NCBI GenBank assembly: GCA_016932435.1
Contig: JAFGCW010000013.1
Span: 60,929-124,928, forward strand
DNA: 64,000 nt
Origin: Dehalococcoidales bacterium
GTDB taxonomy: Bacteria; Chloroflexota; Dehalococcoidia; Dehalococcoidales; UBA2162
Direction: 5' to 3'
This document shows, piece after piece, positions 48,790-57,757 of this stretch. Both the position numbers and the translations under genes were made by a program. The notes beneath the pieces were generated by a model, which was not told the origin of the DNA, did no database searches, and saw only the letters and a program-made list of their open reading frames with translations. Positions within the stretch are counted from its first letter, which is position 1; the number at the start of each line of letters is the position of its first letter.

Positions 48790-49276
48790 CACCGATCTCT
48801 TCCAGTACTTTTTCAATTAATACTGGTATAACGGCCTTTATCTCGGGAGATAATTCCAGACTCCAGCCCAGTTTTTCCACTTCAACCCCGAAGATAATTA
48901 TATTCTTAAGAGATTCTCCGGTATATTCAAGGGGCGTCAGAGACTCCAGCAGACCCACCTGGTGGAGAGAAGTATACACCGGTTTACGCACTTTAATATC
49001 ACCGGGAGTAAATCTATAAAGCGTTCCCGGTTCTCCTCCACCACCCTGTACGGCATCGATGACGATTACTTTTTCACGGTTCTTGAGAAATTCGAGTATA
49101 TCTATTGAAGCCGTGCCGCCATCTATTAATTCGACAGTATCCGGAAGATCTATTTCCTGCATCGCTTCGATGACACGTACTCCTACTCCTTCATCGCCAA
49201 GGAGTATGTTCCCGACACCCAAAATCAATATAGAAGAATGGGGGGCATTCCGCCCCCCTGTAGTATTATCAGCCAT
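48776..49276 (-). CDS. Hydrogenase maturation protease (HyaD/HybD/HycI family)
   Basis: A 166-residue endopeptidase with the family hallmark GVGNILLGDEGVGVRVIE near residues 20-37, a second metal ligand region in ELIDGGTAS and VIDAVQGGG, and SLHQVGL with the third ligand histidine. Such enzymes bind nickel in the large subunit and remove its C-terminal tail once the metal is inserted. The gene follows the large-subunit gene by eight bases in the same operon, so the tail VIAPNGDIKGEFKVI of that subunit is its likely substrate. Confidence 0.93.
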   Translation of the reverse strand: MADNTTGGRNAPHSSILILGVGNILLGDEGVGVRVIEAMQEIDLPDTVELIDGGTASIDILEFLKNREKVIVIDAVQGGGGEPGTLYRFTPGDIKVRKPVYTSLHQVGLLESLTPLEYTGESLKNIIIFGVEVEKLGWSLELSPEIKAVIPVLIEKVLEEIGEKSG

Positions 49277-49284
49277 ATTGCTTT

Positions 49285-50857
49285 CTATATTACCTTAAAT
49301 TCGCCCTTGATGTCGCCATTCGGTGCAATCACGTGCACCGCACAGCCTAATCAGGGATCGAAGGAGCGAACGATACGCACTATTTCAAACGGATTGCTCT
49401 CGTCTTTTACCTTGGTCCCGATAAGGGCCTGTTCTATAGGTCCGGGCTGGCCTTTTTCATCACGCGGTGAAGCATTCCAGTTCGTTGGCGGTACACACTG
49501 GTAGTTGTCTATCTTGCTGTTCTTGATGTTTATCCAGTGCCCTACAACACCCCTCGGCGCTTCCCAGAGACCCATTCCCTCTGCACTTTCCGGTGTTTCC
49601 CATTCAACGCATACCGGTTCACCCGGACAGCAGCCACCCCGGCATCGCATCGGCAACATATTTGCATTCAAGCACTCTCGCAGCATGTCTGCCAAGCACA
49701 CTGAAGAGTGCTGCCGGCGATGCTCCGAAATGAGCCAGCGTATCATTGATCAGCTTCTGTACTGTCGGTTCTCCGGCAGTGTAAGTAACTCCCATTCGTG
49801 CTAGAGGTCCAACCTCGTATACATCTCCTTTATATCGAGGAGATTTCACCCAGCTATAGCCTTCAGGTTTCTCCCGGTCGGGAACCGTCTGTCCCTGACT
49901 GGGATGGAGTCCTGATTGACCACTGTACCAGCTGTTCGTTACATCCTCCTTTATCTGCAAAGGATCCAGAGGATTGTAGGTCAGTAAAGAAGCTGAAGTC
50001 GTTCCCTGGGTCAGCAACCTCTTCCGGGTAGCCTGGTCAGCCACTCCACCTTCAAGATCGAAAACTCCGAAGCTCAGGAGGTTACCACAGCCTTTACCTA
50101 TCTCGAAGTAGTCTGAGTAAACTCCTGCCACTGCCAGGACATCCGGAATGTACACATTATCGATGAAATTCTGTAATTCCTTCAGTTTCCACATAAAGTC
50201 CGCTATTTCATCAACGGTCGGCACTGCCGTAACGCCACCCGGTACGATCGCCACGTTGTGAGGCATCCTGCCGCTCCAGATAGCCGACGTTTCATGAGCA
50301 AGTCTGCGCATATTCAGTGCTTCGACATAGTGCGCTACCACCGCCCTGTCTACCTCATCAGGCAGCCGGTAATCTCCCTCATAGCGAGGATAAAATGGGC
50401 CAAGCATGCCCATATCTCCGGCATCGAGTGCCCGTCCGATAAAATCCTTGACCGAAACCAGTGACGGATCATTTCCCTCATAATTCGCTACTTTTGTGAC
50501 GTCGACATAGTCAAGAGCCGTCAAATGATAGAAATGGATGATGTGCGACATTATGAAGTTCGCACCCTGGATTAGATTCCTGACTATTCTGCCGTTATCC
50601 GGAACTTTATCCACAATCCCGAACGCGGATTCAAGATTGAGCGCCGCTACACTGGCATGTGCCGTAGGACATACCCCGCAGATACGCTGTACCAGATGTC
50701 GAGCATCAAACGGCTCCCGCCCTTTCATTAATATCTCGAATCCCCTGAACAGCGAACCGCTTGACTTTGCATCCTTTATTTCACCGTTTTCTACGACGGT
50801 CTCTATCTTTAAATGACCTTCTATCCTGGTCAGCGGATCTATTACTATTGTTGCCAT
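49285..50857 (-). CDS. [NiFeSe] hydrogenase large subunit (Sec, with a frameshift)
   Basis: Group 1-type large subunit. Residues near 58-67 hold the first nickel-binding motif RICGVCPTAH (Cys60, Cys63). The second motif is DPULGCAVH, with TGA at 49351-49353 read as Sec502 and Cys505, so it is a selenocysteine enzyme like [NiFeSe] hydrogenases. The reading frame breaks at a GGGG tract (plus strand 49637-49640). One extra base makes the first frame stop after residue ~412, whereas skipping one G restores ADAMPGG...PGEPVCVEWETP and the rest. With that correction it is 523 residues, the usual length. It works with the Tat-exported small subunit outside the membrane. Either the assembly has an indel or the gene is damaged. 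Confidence 0.85.
49321..49340 (-). promoter_or_regulatory. SECIS hairpin of the hydrogenase large subunit
   Basis: On the minus strand CGGTGCA and TGCACCG form a perfect 7-bp stem closed by CGTGAT, a six-base loop containing GU. It starts 10 bases after the TGA, as expected for bacterial SECIS. Confidence 0.8.
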
Positions 50858-50860
50858 GAC

Positions 50861-51766
50861 CTATCTCTCCCCTCTTCCATCACTAGCCTGAGTGGGCTTA
50901 TTTCTCCCTTTCATAAACAGAAACGCCGGTATAATGGCAAGAACGAGACCGGCGATAGCGCCACTTAACCAGCGGTATCCCGTACTTTTTGTAGCAACAG
51001 GAGGTGTTTCCGGTAAATTAAACACTGAAGGACTTTCGGTTAACACATACAGTGCGTGTAAGCCGCCAAGTTCATTCTCACCATAGAGATTCGCCTTATC
51101 GTATCCTTCAGCCTTCAGTTCCTGGACCCGTGCTTTTCCGTATGCCAGCATATCATCACGATCACCGAATACCAGGGCCTCTGCTGGACACGAAGCCACA
51201 CAAGCCGGCTCCAGCCCATCTGCCTGCCTATCAACGCAAAACGTGCATTTACGGGCAGTTCCGGAATTAGTTCCGTGCTCTTTGTGAGGTACACCGTATG
51301 GACACGCCTGCACACAGTATCCGCAGCCGATGCACCATTCCTGGTCGATAACGACCGCTGCTCCCTGGTGTGAAATAGCTCCTGTCGGACATACCGCTTC
51401 ACAATTGGCTTCGGTACAGTGCATACACTGGTAGCGGCATAACATAAGTGATTGCTTGCCGTTAAACGTATATTCCCTGGCTTTTATTATCGTCCAGGTC
51501 CTAGCGGAAAGATTCTTTGGATTGTCATAGACTATCCCATGATCTTCTTCCTCGGCAGGTACATCATTCCAGTTCTTACAGCCATTCTGGCAGGCACGAC
51601 AGCCGACGCACTTTTCGGAATCATATAACATCGCTTTCCCGGTGCTCTCTGTCATCGCAGGCATACGGGCAGCCGATGCTTTATCGACTGTTGGTATCCC
51701 GGCGACAAGAGCAGCACCTGTTCCGGCACCCAGTAGCTTGAAAAAATCTCTTCTACTTGCCGCCAT
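50861..51766 (-). CDS. Tat-exported ferredoxin-like hydrogenase subunit (HybA type)
   Basis: A 301-residue electron-transfer protein. The N-terminal RRDFFKLLGAGTGAALVAG is a twin-arginine signal. The mature part contains four 4Fe-4S clusters in the DMSO-reductase-B/HybA arrangement: CVGCRACQNGC, CMHCTEANCEAVCP, CIGCGYCVQACPYG and CTFCVDR...CVASCP (about 50-215). A membrane helix near residues 268-290 (SGAIAGLVLAIIPAFLF) anchors the C-terminus. It lies between the small- and large-subunit genes with gaps of one and three bases, so it likely relays electrons from the hydrogenase to a membrane quinone partner; no b-type cytochrome gene is adjacent. Confidence 0.92.
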   Translation of the reverse strand: MAASRRDFFKLLGAGTGAALVAGIPTVDKASAARMPAMTESTGKAMLYDSEKCVGCRACQNGCKNWNDVPAEEEDHGIVYDNPKNLSARTWTIIKAREYTFNGKQSLMLCRYQCMHCTEANCEAVCPTGAISHQGAAVVIDQEWCIGCGYCVQACPYGVPHKEHGTNSGTARKCTFCVDRQADGLEPACVASCPAEALVFGDRDDMLAYGKARVQELKAEGYDKANLYGENELGGLHALYVLTESPSVFNLPETPPVATKSTGYRWLSGAIAGLVLAIIPAFLFMKGRNKPTQASDGRGER

Positions 51767-51767
51767 G

Positions 51768-52884
51768 CTAATCCTCCGATTTCTCCTTGGATTTGCCTTT
51801 CACGATCGCTGCTGTCACCGCGGCACCGGCGGCAACACCTGCAGCCACGCTAATCCCGGCAGCTACCCCGGTTGAGATTCCTTCCTTCTCGCTATCCATC
51901 GGTGGTAACCAGCTTGGTGGTGTCGCCGAGTATAGCGGCGCCACCTCTCTCAATGGGGTTACTTCATCGGGGAAGCCCGGATTGCAGCATCCGGCACACG
52001 GTCCTCCCGAACCGACGCACCATTTTGTTCCACTATTCCATAACCGTACCGGGCAGTCCGCATATGTTACAGGTCCCTTGCAGCCAAGTTCATAAAGGCA
52101 TCCCGGATCGGAATACTTCTTGGCAAATTCTCCGTTATCGAAATATCCTCTCCTCGGACAGTTATCGTGTATCAGCTTCCCGTAAAATGCGGTCGGTCGG
52201 CCAAGATCATCACGGTCCAGCGCGCCCAACCCGCCGATTAACACGGTCGCGACCGTACCGACAAACCAGTCGGGATGCGGCGGACATCCGGGAAGATTCA
52301 TTACCGGGGTAGTAATCGTTCTCTCATCAAAAATCTCTTTCACGCCTTTGCAGCCGGTCGTATTCGGCTCGGCAGCAGGAACGCCGCCAAAGGTCGAACA
52401 GGCACCGATTGCGATGACTGCCATGGCATCCGTTCCTAGAGAAACAAGGCTGTCCAGCATCGTCCTCGCATGTCCATCAACCTCACCGATCTCACAGTAA
52501 ATGCCGTCATCTTTTGTCGGTATCGATCCTTCGACAACCAGGATATATCCGCCCTTCTTCATCGCCGTATCATCCAGCGCCTTCATCGCGGCTTCTCCAG
52601 CTCCTGCCATTATGGTCGGATGGAAACGCAGGCTGACATGACTGCCGGGTACTACCTGGTTGACCAGCACTTCCTGGATCTTGGGACTGAGTGAATTCAG
52701 TACGGATACCGAACAGCCACTGCAGCCGCCCCCCTTGTATCCAGATCACAGGATACTCAGCCACTGAAGCTGCCAGGAGTTTCTCAAAATTAGGAAATTT
52801 AAAGAGCATCAGTCCTAATGCTGCCGTGGAACCCGCTGACAACTTCAGAAAATCCCTCCGTGTCAGGTCCCGCTTGAATGTCAT
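51768..52884 (-). CDS. [NiFeSe] hydrogenase small subunit (Tat, with a frameshift)
   Basis: Residues 1-40 hold a twin-arginine signal (LTRRDFLKLSAG). The mature protein shows WIQGGGCSGCSVSVLN, the proximal cluster site, after correcting the frame. In the sequence as given, a GGGGGG tract (plus 52729-52734) carries one base too many, so the first frame runs off after ~60 residues, while skipping one G gives an intact 371-residue protein. Later parts have IGACSTFGGVPAA, LPGCPPHPDW, HDNCPRRGYF, LGCKGPVTYADCP and GGPCAGCCNPGFPD for the FeS clusters. A C-terminal membrane anchor (near 330-360) follows. It is the first gene of the operon small-HybA-large-protease. Confidence 0.88.
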
Positions 52885-53331
52885 GGTAAACCGTCCTTAT
52901 CCCATATCGTTTAGCTCCATACACAACGCAGAGAACATCCCCGTTTCTGCACTGTCAGGGGATGCCAATGATATAATTCCGTTATGGAGCTAACCCGGAG
53001 AGAATAGCTTTTTACAGTCACCCATCGACAATCCTGATAATGCAGAAATCCTTACAAAAAAGCACCTCACTAGGAGGTGCTTACTTACAATAGCTCGCAG
53101 CAATCTCAACACTCTCCTTTCCAAACACGGGGGGTATTACCGTTTTCAGTAATGCCTTCGATCCCGAAACAACCGGGATACTGTCTACTTGCCATACCCC
53201 CCAACCACAAGGGATTTAGGCTGAGCAGATTGGAGATATTCAGTTTTTAACGTATAATTTATACCTGTAATTTTACTATAGTAAAGAACTACCTGTTAAA
53301 AGCGTCCGCCTGTGCTTCACCAGAAAAATTC
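52885..53331 (-). promoter_or_regulatory. Hydrogenase leader with folded RNA-like element and terminator
   Basis: No gene lies in this 447-base spacer. On the minus strand, going towards the hydrogenase operon, there is a 74-base element (53202-53129). GGGGGGTAT pairs with ATACCCCCC and encloses two hairpins (ATCCCG/CGGGAT with a 7-base loop, and ATTAC/GTAAT). It is followed after ~46 bases by an intrinsic terminator at 53082-53060, then ~175 bases to the start codon. This order resembles a riboswitch or T-box-like leader. The class is not recognised. Confidence 0.4.
53060..53082 (-). terminator. Intrinsic terminator upstream of the hydrogenase operon
   Basis: AAGCACCTC/GAGGTGCTT stem of nine pairs with a five-base loop, followed on the minus strand by TTTT. 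It either ends transcription from the 53332-54376 genes or acts as an attenuator in the hydrogenase leader. Confidence 0.75.
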
Positions 53332-53571
53332 CTAATCCGGCTTTTCTTTAAACGGTTTCAGAAGGTATTCCAGGCCGTTCACTTTTATCTCATAGAGCGT
53401 TTCCAGGAGTACACCGAGTTTCCCCGATGGGAATCCTTTACGGTGAAACCATACCAGGTAAGGTTCGGGGAGTTCGCACAGAATTCGATCTTTATATTTA
53501 CCGAAGGGCATTCGCATTCGTGCTAACTGGAATAGGCTATCAGGATCGATTGATGGATTATTCTGTTTCAT
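53332..53571 (-). CDS. DUF3820-family small protein
   Basis: A 79-residue protein with LARMRMPFGKYKDRILCELPEPYLVWFHRKGFPSGKLGVLLETLYEIKVNGL. The MPFGKYKG-L-P-YL-WF-G-P-G-LG pattern is that of the DUF3820 family (sometimes called quorum-regulated virulence factor-like), a small nucleic-acid-metabolism-associated fold of uncertain role. ATG at 53571 is preferred over TTG at 53583 because of an AGGA site. It overlaps the stop of the upstream gene by 14 bases, so the two are co-translated. Confidence 0.8.
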   Translation of the reverse strand: MKQNNPSIDPDSLFQLARMRMPFGKYKDRILCELPEPYLVWFHRKGFPSGKLGVLLETLYEIKVNGLEYLLKPFKEKPD

Positions 53572-54376
53572 TTTTCCTGACAATCGCGTTACTTACAAGA
53601 TCGATAAGGTCATCTACAGGCAATCTCTCCCGGGTCTTCGCCAAAAATCCGCTTTTATGTGCGAACGACACTCGCACATCATCTGCTATCAGCGTCAGGT
53701 CGACCGGAGTACCATCGTAACGAAAGATACGCCAGCCGTCATCGCGCCGGTCCATCGATATGACTATATCGGGAGGATTATCATCGAGTCGCCGGAATTC
53801 CTCCATGCCGATTGTTTCCTTGGTCTCACTGATAATGGCAGGTACTCCGGAAATATCGATTCTGGTTCCGCTTTTTAACACATCAATCTGGTTTTTTAAA
53901 TTGTCAGCTTCCTCGATCAGGTAGTTCCCGTAACTCTTCAGCAACGGCACAGCCTTCTCAACATCAGATGCGAAACACACCGTAAGCCAGTCTTCTACAG
54001 GATTCCGGTTTATCAGGTCGTCTCCGGCGTTGAACTTGGTCGAGGTATTACGCGATCCGTAACGGTCGACTTCATCCTTGAAGTCCCACCACGGCATAAT
54101 GGACAATTTATCCTTCATTCCCAGATATTCAGCCACCAGGACGAATGATGCCGGACACTCGAGCGACTGGTGATGGTCGAAATTATGGTTCTCCGGTTCA
54201 TACCTGTTCCCGATATCTATTACCCAGGTATCCGGATCTTCCAGTTCTTCTGGCATCGGTTCTCGCCGTTCGATTCGAAAATCGGTATTTTCATAAACTG
54301 CGAGTAACAGGCTGACAGCAGTTACGTCATCGAAATGGGCGCTTCCGGGATGTGTAATGATTTTTTGTTCTTTCAT
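53558..54376 (-). CDS. MYG1/DHH-like phosphohydrolase family protein
   Basis: A 272-residue protein with an N-terminal HPGSAHFDDVTAVSLLL (His, Asp metal-ligand pattern), WVIDIGNRYEPENHNFDHHQ near residues 53-72, and a later WWDFKDEVDRYG segment. These match MYG1-type (UPF0160) DHH-like proteins, in which the HxxxFHxDD and D...H-DHHQ residues bind metal. MYG1 is a nucleic-acid exonuclease in eukaryotes; the bacterial role is unclear. It precedes a DUF3820 gene, forming a two-gene unit. Confidence 0.8.
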   Translation of the reverse strand: MKEQKIITHPGSAHFDDVTAVSLLLAVYENTDFRIERREPMPEELEDPDTWVIDIGNRYEPENHNFDHHQSLECPASFVLVAEYLGMKDKLSIMPWWDFKDEVDRYGSRNTSTKFNAGDDLINRNPVEDWLTVCFASDVEKAVPLLKSYGNYLIEEADNLKNQIDVLKSGTRIDISGVPAIISETKETIGMEEFRRLDDNPPDIVISMDRRDDGWRIFRYDGTPVDLTLIADDVRVSFAHKSGFLAKTRERLPVDDLIDLVSNAIVRKNETE

Positions 54377-54505
54377 TTCGTTCTACCTATCATATCCCAA
54401 CCGTTCATATATTATAAAGGTTCTTTCAGATAATCGATACTTCACTTGGAATATCAGCAACTATCCGGTAGAATTGTGTGAATGTAAATTACTAAAGAGG
54501 TAAGT

Positions 54506-55678
54506 ATGAAAATTACAGGGATTGAGTGCATACCTGTTTCACTCAAATTTGCCAAGCCGATGATTATGGCAGGAGGAGCTGAGTTAGCATCTGATGTCGT
54601 CGTAGTAAAGCTACATACCGATGAAGGTATCACCGGCATTTGCGAGACCGGTGGCACGTCTCCCTGGTACATGGGTGAAAGCCAGGACTCGATGATGCAC
54701 AACATCAATAAGGTTTACGGTCCGCAGATACTCCTGGGAGAGGATCCTTTCAAGATAGAACAGATAGTCGCGAAAATGGACAGAGCTGTCAAAGTGAATT
54801 ACCAGTCGAAAGCGGTGATTGACTACTGCCTGCACGATATCAAGGGAAAAGCATTGAATACTCCCGTATACAACCTTCTGGGTGGACTGTCCAACGACAA
54901 AATACCTCTTTGCTTCGTAATGTCTTCGGATACCCCCGATATAATCGCCGCCGATGGAGTAAAGCTTCTTAAAGCAGGTTTCCGGAGTTTGAAACTCAAG
55001 GTTGGACTGCGAAGTCTTGAAGAGGACGTGGAAATCGTCGCCGCTCTCAGAGAAGCCGTAGGCAACAAAGCCCGTATTATGGTGGATGCAAACGGCGGCT
55101 GGCATTACAACCAAGCCCTGCATACACTGAAAGCTATGGAGAAATATAACCTGTTCCTGGTCGAACAGCCTGTCCCCCGCTGGGACTATGAAGGCATGGC
55201 CAGACTCCGCCGCAAGATAGATATTCCGGTGTTCGCCGACGAAGCGGCGGTTGAACTGAGTGATGTTCATCGCCTTATCAATATGGAAGCCGTCGACGGT
55301 CTATTCCTCAAGGTTCCGAAAGCCGGCGGTCTCTTAAAGTCGCAGAAATGGGTTAGTATCGCCCAGGGCGCTGATATCATGGTCATGTGCGGATGCATGA
55401 TCAACTCCGGAATCGGTGCCGCTTCCGAGGCTCATTTCCTGGCAGCCATGGACTGGATGGGAAAGGTCGAACAGGAAGCAATCGGTCCCCTGAACCTCTA
55501 CAATCGACCGGATACGGTCAATCCACCTCTCACCGGTGATCTTGCGAAAAAGGGTGTCCGTTATGAAGGCGGGTATCTTTATCCCCCCGATGGACCCGGA
55601 CTCGGTGTGGAACTGGACGAAGAGGTAATGAACAACCTAATAACTCCCGGCAAAGAACCGACCGTTATCAGTCTATAA
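54506..55678 (+). CDS. Enolase-superfamily mandelate racemase/muconate lactonizing enzyme
   Basis: A 390-residue enzyme. The N-terminal capping domain (1-125) precedes a barrel with the acid/base KLKVGL lysine pair near residue 163-165, metal ligands Asp in VDANGGWH near 191, Glu in VEQPVPRWD near 219, and Asp in FADEAAV near 243. A lysine in KVPKAGG follows near 267. This is the muconate lactonizing enzyme/dipeptide epimerase subgroup arrangement. Specificity could be muconate, o-succinylbenzoate, dipeptide epimerisation or an acid-sugar analogue and cannot be settled. The gene stands alone, with a GAGGT site. Confidence 0.88.
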   Translation: MKITGIECIPVSLKFAKPMIMAGGAELASDVVVVKLHTDEGITGICETGGTSPWYMGESQDSMMHNINKVYGPQILLGEDPFKIEQIVAKMDRAVKVNYQSKAVIDYCLHDIKGKALNTPVYNLLGGLSNDKIPLCFVMSSDTPDIIAADGVKLLKAGFRSLKLKVGLRSLEEDVEIVAALREAVGNKARIMVDANGGWHYNQALHTLKAMEKYNLFLVEQPVPRWDYEGMARLRRKIDIPVFADEAAVELSDVHRLINMEAVDGLFLKVPKAGGLLKSQKWVSIAQGADIMVMCGCMINSGIGAASEAHFLAAMDWMGKVEQEAIGPLNLYNRPDTVNPPLTGDLAKKGVRYEGGYLYPPDGPGLGVELDEEVMNNLITPGKEPTVISL

Positions 55679-56129
55679 AACGGATCTTCAGAATTCACTT
55701 CCAATCAACATACCAGATGCTCGTTTGTCCACCATAGCCTTGGCGTAAGCAAATTATCACGAAATCACGAATACCAGCTGGACAGGTAACAAATCCTTCT
55801 TTTTTCTCCCTTTACAAAAGGGAGATGGCTAACATGTTTGATCACTAATAATCTCCGAGAGGGATTTTTAACCCCCTTGATAGCTTTATTAGACGGTTGT
55901 ACTGCGCTTCACCCTACATGACTGTAACTATCCAGATGAAAATCGGGATCCAGGCGTAGGATGGGTGCAGTGAACGGATTTATGGTGGGTTCCGTCCCGA
56001 TCTTATCGGTACTTCACCACACCCTACGTGTGGAGATCGAAAAGAGCAAAGTGAACGTAACCCATCAATAATCCTCAATCTGGAAGTCGGATCAATGCGC
56101 GGACATAACAAAGCGCGATACCAGATAAT
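55679..56129. repeat. Intergenic region with two types of dispersed repeat
   Basis: No gene is supported. The stretch at about 55800-55885 (ttctccctttacaaaagggagatggctaac, then ggatttttaaccccc) is a diverged copy of the one at about 9512-9580. At about 55900-56075 lie segments GGATGGGTGCAG, GGTGGGTTCCGTCCCGA, CACCACACCCTACG and AACGTAACCCATC, related to the repeat at 10676-10795. Both are probably small palindromic intergenic repeats. Confidence 0.5.
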
Positions 56130-57320
56130 TTAAGACACTTTTACCACCAGAGCAGCGGCGGTATCACCGGCAGCGCAGCCTGCGAACAGACCGTATCCGC
56201 CACCGAGTTTCACCAGCTCTTCAATAAGCTCAATCGTGCAACGGGCTCCTGTAGGACCCTGCGGGTGTCCGAAAATTAACGAACTCCCGTAGTTATTGAA
56301 AATATCGTCCGGTATTTTCATCAGACTTCCCATGACGATATCATTGACGGTAAAAGGATTATGGGTTTTTACCGCCGACAGGTCTTTTACTTCTATACCT
56401 GCATTGCTGAGAGCCATTTCACCAGCCGGAGTAACGGCAGCCGCCATTCTGGCAGGCTTGGCCCTGGCATATCCATAACTCAGTAACTGTATGGTTATTC
56501 CTTTATCCTTGCTCAACTCCGCGGCTCTTTCCTGTGTCGTGACAATAACACCGGCATTTGCGTCGGCAGGATGAGTCTGAGCGCCATAGGTAATACAGCC
56601 ACCCTCGACCGTGGGCTTGAGAGGAGCCAGACCTTCTGCAGTGTTCGCCCTGACACCCTCGTCAGCATCTACTATGACAGTCTTCTTCCTGCTTATGTTC
56701 ACTTCAACCGGGACCATATATCCTTTCTGGAATTCCCTGTCGTTTTCAAGGCTCATGGCGTACTGCTCGTAACGGCGGATAGCCATAGCGTCCGATTCTT
56801 CTTTAGTCACGCCACCAAAATCCGTTGCTACGAACTCGGCGGTCTCCACCATCAGGTGACCTGCATAAGGATCGGTAAAATTATCCGTCATCCAGTTTTC
56901 GCTGATGACCTCACCGCTCGAACCGAGAGGATTAGCCCAGGCTAAGTGAGGAGAATTCGAGGTACGGTCAGCGGCTGCTGCCAGGACTGTTTTATACATA
57001 CCGGTTTCCACACCCGCGGCGGCGGTATATATGCAGGTAGCGCTGGTCGCGCATGCCTGGCTTATCATAGGCCCGCTTATTTTATCATTCCCCATCATTG
57101 CACAGAACCACGGCGTCATATGGAACCACTTTGGCTGCGCCACAGTACTTCCCAGGACACATCCATCGAATATATCGGGGGTATAACCTCTCAACTCGAA
57201 AAATTTCCTGGCGGTTGCGGCACCTAGTTCGATTGCATTGGCGCTCTGAAAAGACATCTGCCATCGTGAAAAAGGTGACGACCAGTATCCTTTATACGGA
57301 ATATACGCTTTTTGAAACAT
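56130..57320 (-). CDS. Thiolase family protein (acetyl-CoA acetyltransferase-like)
   Basis: A 396-residue thiolase fold. The nucleophilic cysteine sits in SQACATSATCIYTAAAGVETG near residue 90. The C-terminal half holds KTHNPFTVND near 318, the catalytic histidine in FGHPQGPTGAR near 349, and the second cysteine in GLFAGCAAGDTAAALVV near 383. This is the order of degradative or biosynthetic thiolases; the exact chain length or partner (for example an aromatic- or acyl-CoA route) is unknown. ATG at 57320 is used rather than TTG 57326 because GAAGG lies seven bases before it. No beta-oxidation partner gene lies beside it. Confidence 0.85.
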   Translation of the reverse strand: MFQKAYIPYKGYWSSPFSRWQMSFQSANAIELGAATARKFFELRGYTPDIFDGCVLGSTVAQPKWFHMTPWFCAMMGNDKISGPMISQACATSATCIYTAAAGVETGMYKTVLAAAADRTSNSPHLAWANPLGSSGEVISENWMTDNFTDPYAGHLMVETAEFVATDFGGVTKEESDAMAIRRYEQYAMSLENDREFQKGYMVPVEVNISRKKTVIVDADEGVRANTAEGLAPLKPTVEGGCITYGAQTHPADANAGVIVTTQERAAELSKDKGITIQLLSYGYARAKPARMAAAVTPAGEMALSNAGIEVKDLSAVKTHNPFTVNDIVMGSLMKIPDDIFNNYGSSLIFGHPQGPTGARCTIELIEELVKLGGGYGLFAGCAAGDTAAALVVKVS

Positions 57321-57413
57321 AATCAATCCTTCAAATGTTATTTTTATAACCTGAATTATGCGTCGAATGACAACTAATTGTATATTTCAATCACGATAAA
57401 AGTCAAAAGAAAA

Positions 57414-57453
57414 CCGGTTCCCGGAAAAGGTTATATCCTTTATCCGGAACCGG
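57414..57453 (-). terminator. Strong intrinsic terminator after CD3324-like gene
   Basis: CCGGTTCC...GGAACCGG and AAGG/CCTT arms form a long near-perfect hairpin. On the minus strand, downstream of the gene ending at 57483, it is followed by TTTTCTTTT. Confidence 0.8.
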
Positions 57454-57482
57454 CTCCAATCCAGGTATTACGCCGTTATGGC

Positions 57483-57740
57483 TTACTTGTAAACTATCTT
57501 CCTAACCGTCTCATATGATAACCCGTATTCTTCGGCGAGCTCTTCAATAGAAACCTTGTGGAAGTATTTATTCCGTATCTCTTCGTTCCGTTCTTTGTAG
57601 TAACGTCTTCCGCCTGAATTCTCTCCCCACTTTTTCTTTTTTTGACCTTTGGGGATATAAAGTGATTCTCCCTCGATATACTCCTGTACTTCCTTAAGCA
57701 ATTTATCAGGAAGTATGTCAGACGCTTTTTTATATTTCAT
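57483..57740 (-). CDS. CD3324-like small HTH protein
   Basis: An 85-residue basic protein. It begins YKKASDILPDKLLKEVQEYIEGESLYIPKGQKKK, followed by a basic RYYKERNEEIRNKYFHK stretch and a C-terminal helix-turn-helix VSIEELAEEYGLSYETVRKIVYK. This matches the CD3324/Mor-like family of small DNA-binding proteins found in Clostridia and relatives, often encoded in accessory regions. It follows a larger unknown gene by 17 bases. Its regulatory target is unknown. Confidence 0.8.
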   Translation of the reverse strand: MKYKKASDILPDKLLKEVQEYIEGESLYIPKGQKKKKWGENSGGRRYYKERNEEIRNKYFHKVSIEELAEEYGLSYETVRKIVYK

Positions 57741-57757
57741 CAGTTACTACCCGGTTA

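Noticed and set aside
53129..53202. tRNA gene on the minus strand
   Set aside because: Length, the 7-bp closing stem and a 7-base loop arm fit a tRNA, but the T-loop TTCRA consensus and D-arm GG pair are missing, and the middle arm has a 6-bp stem. I report it only as a folded element.
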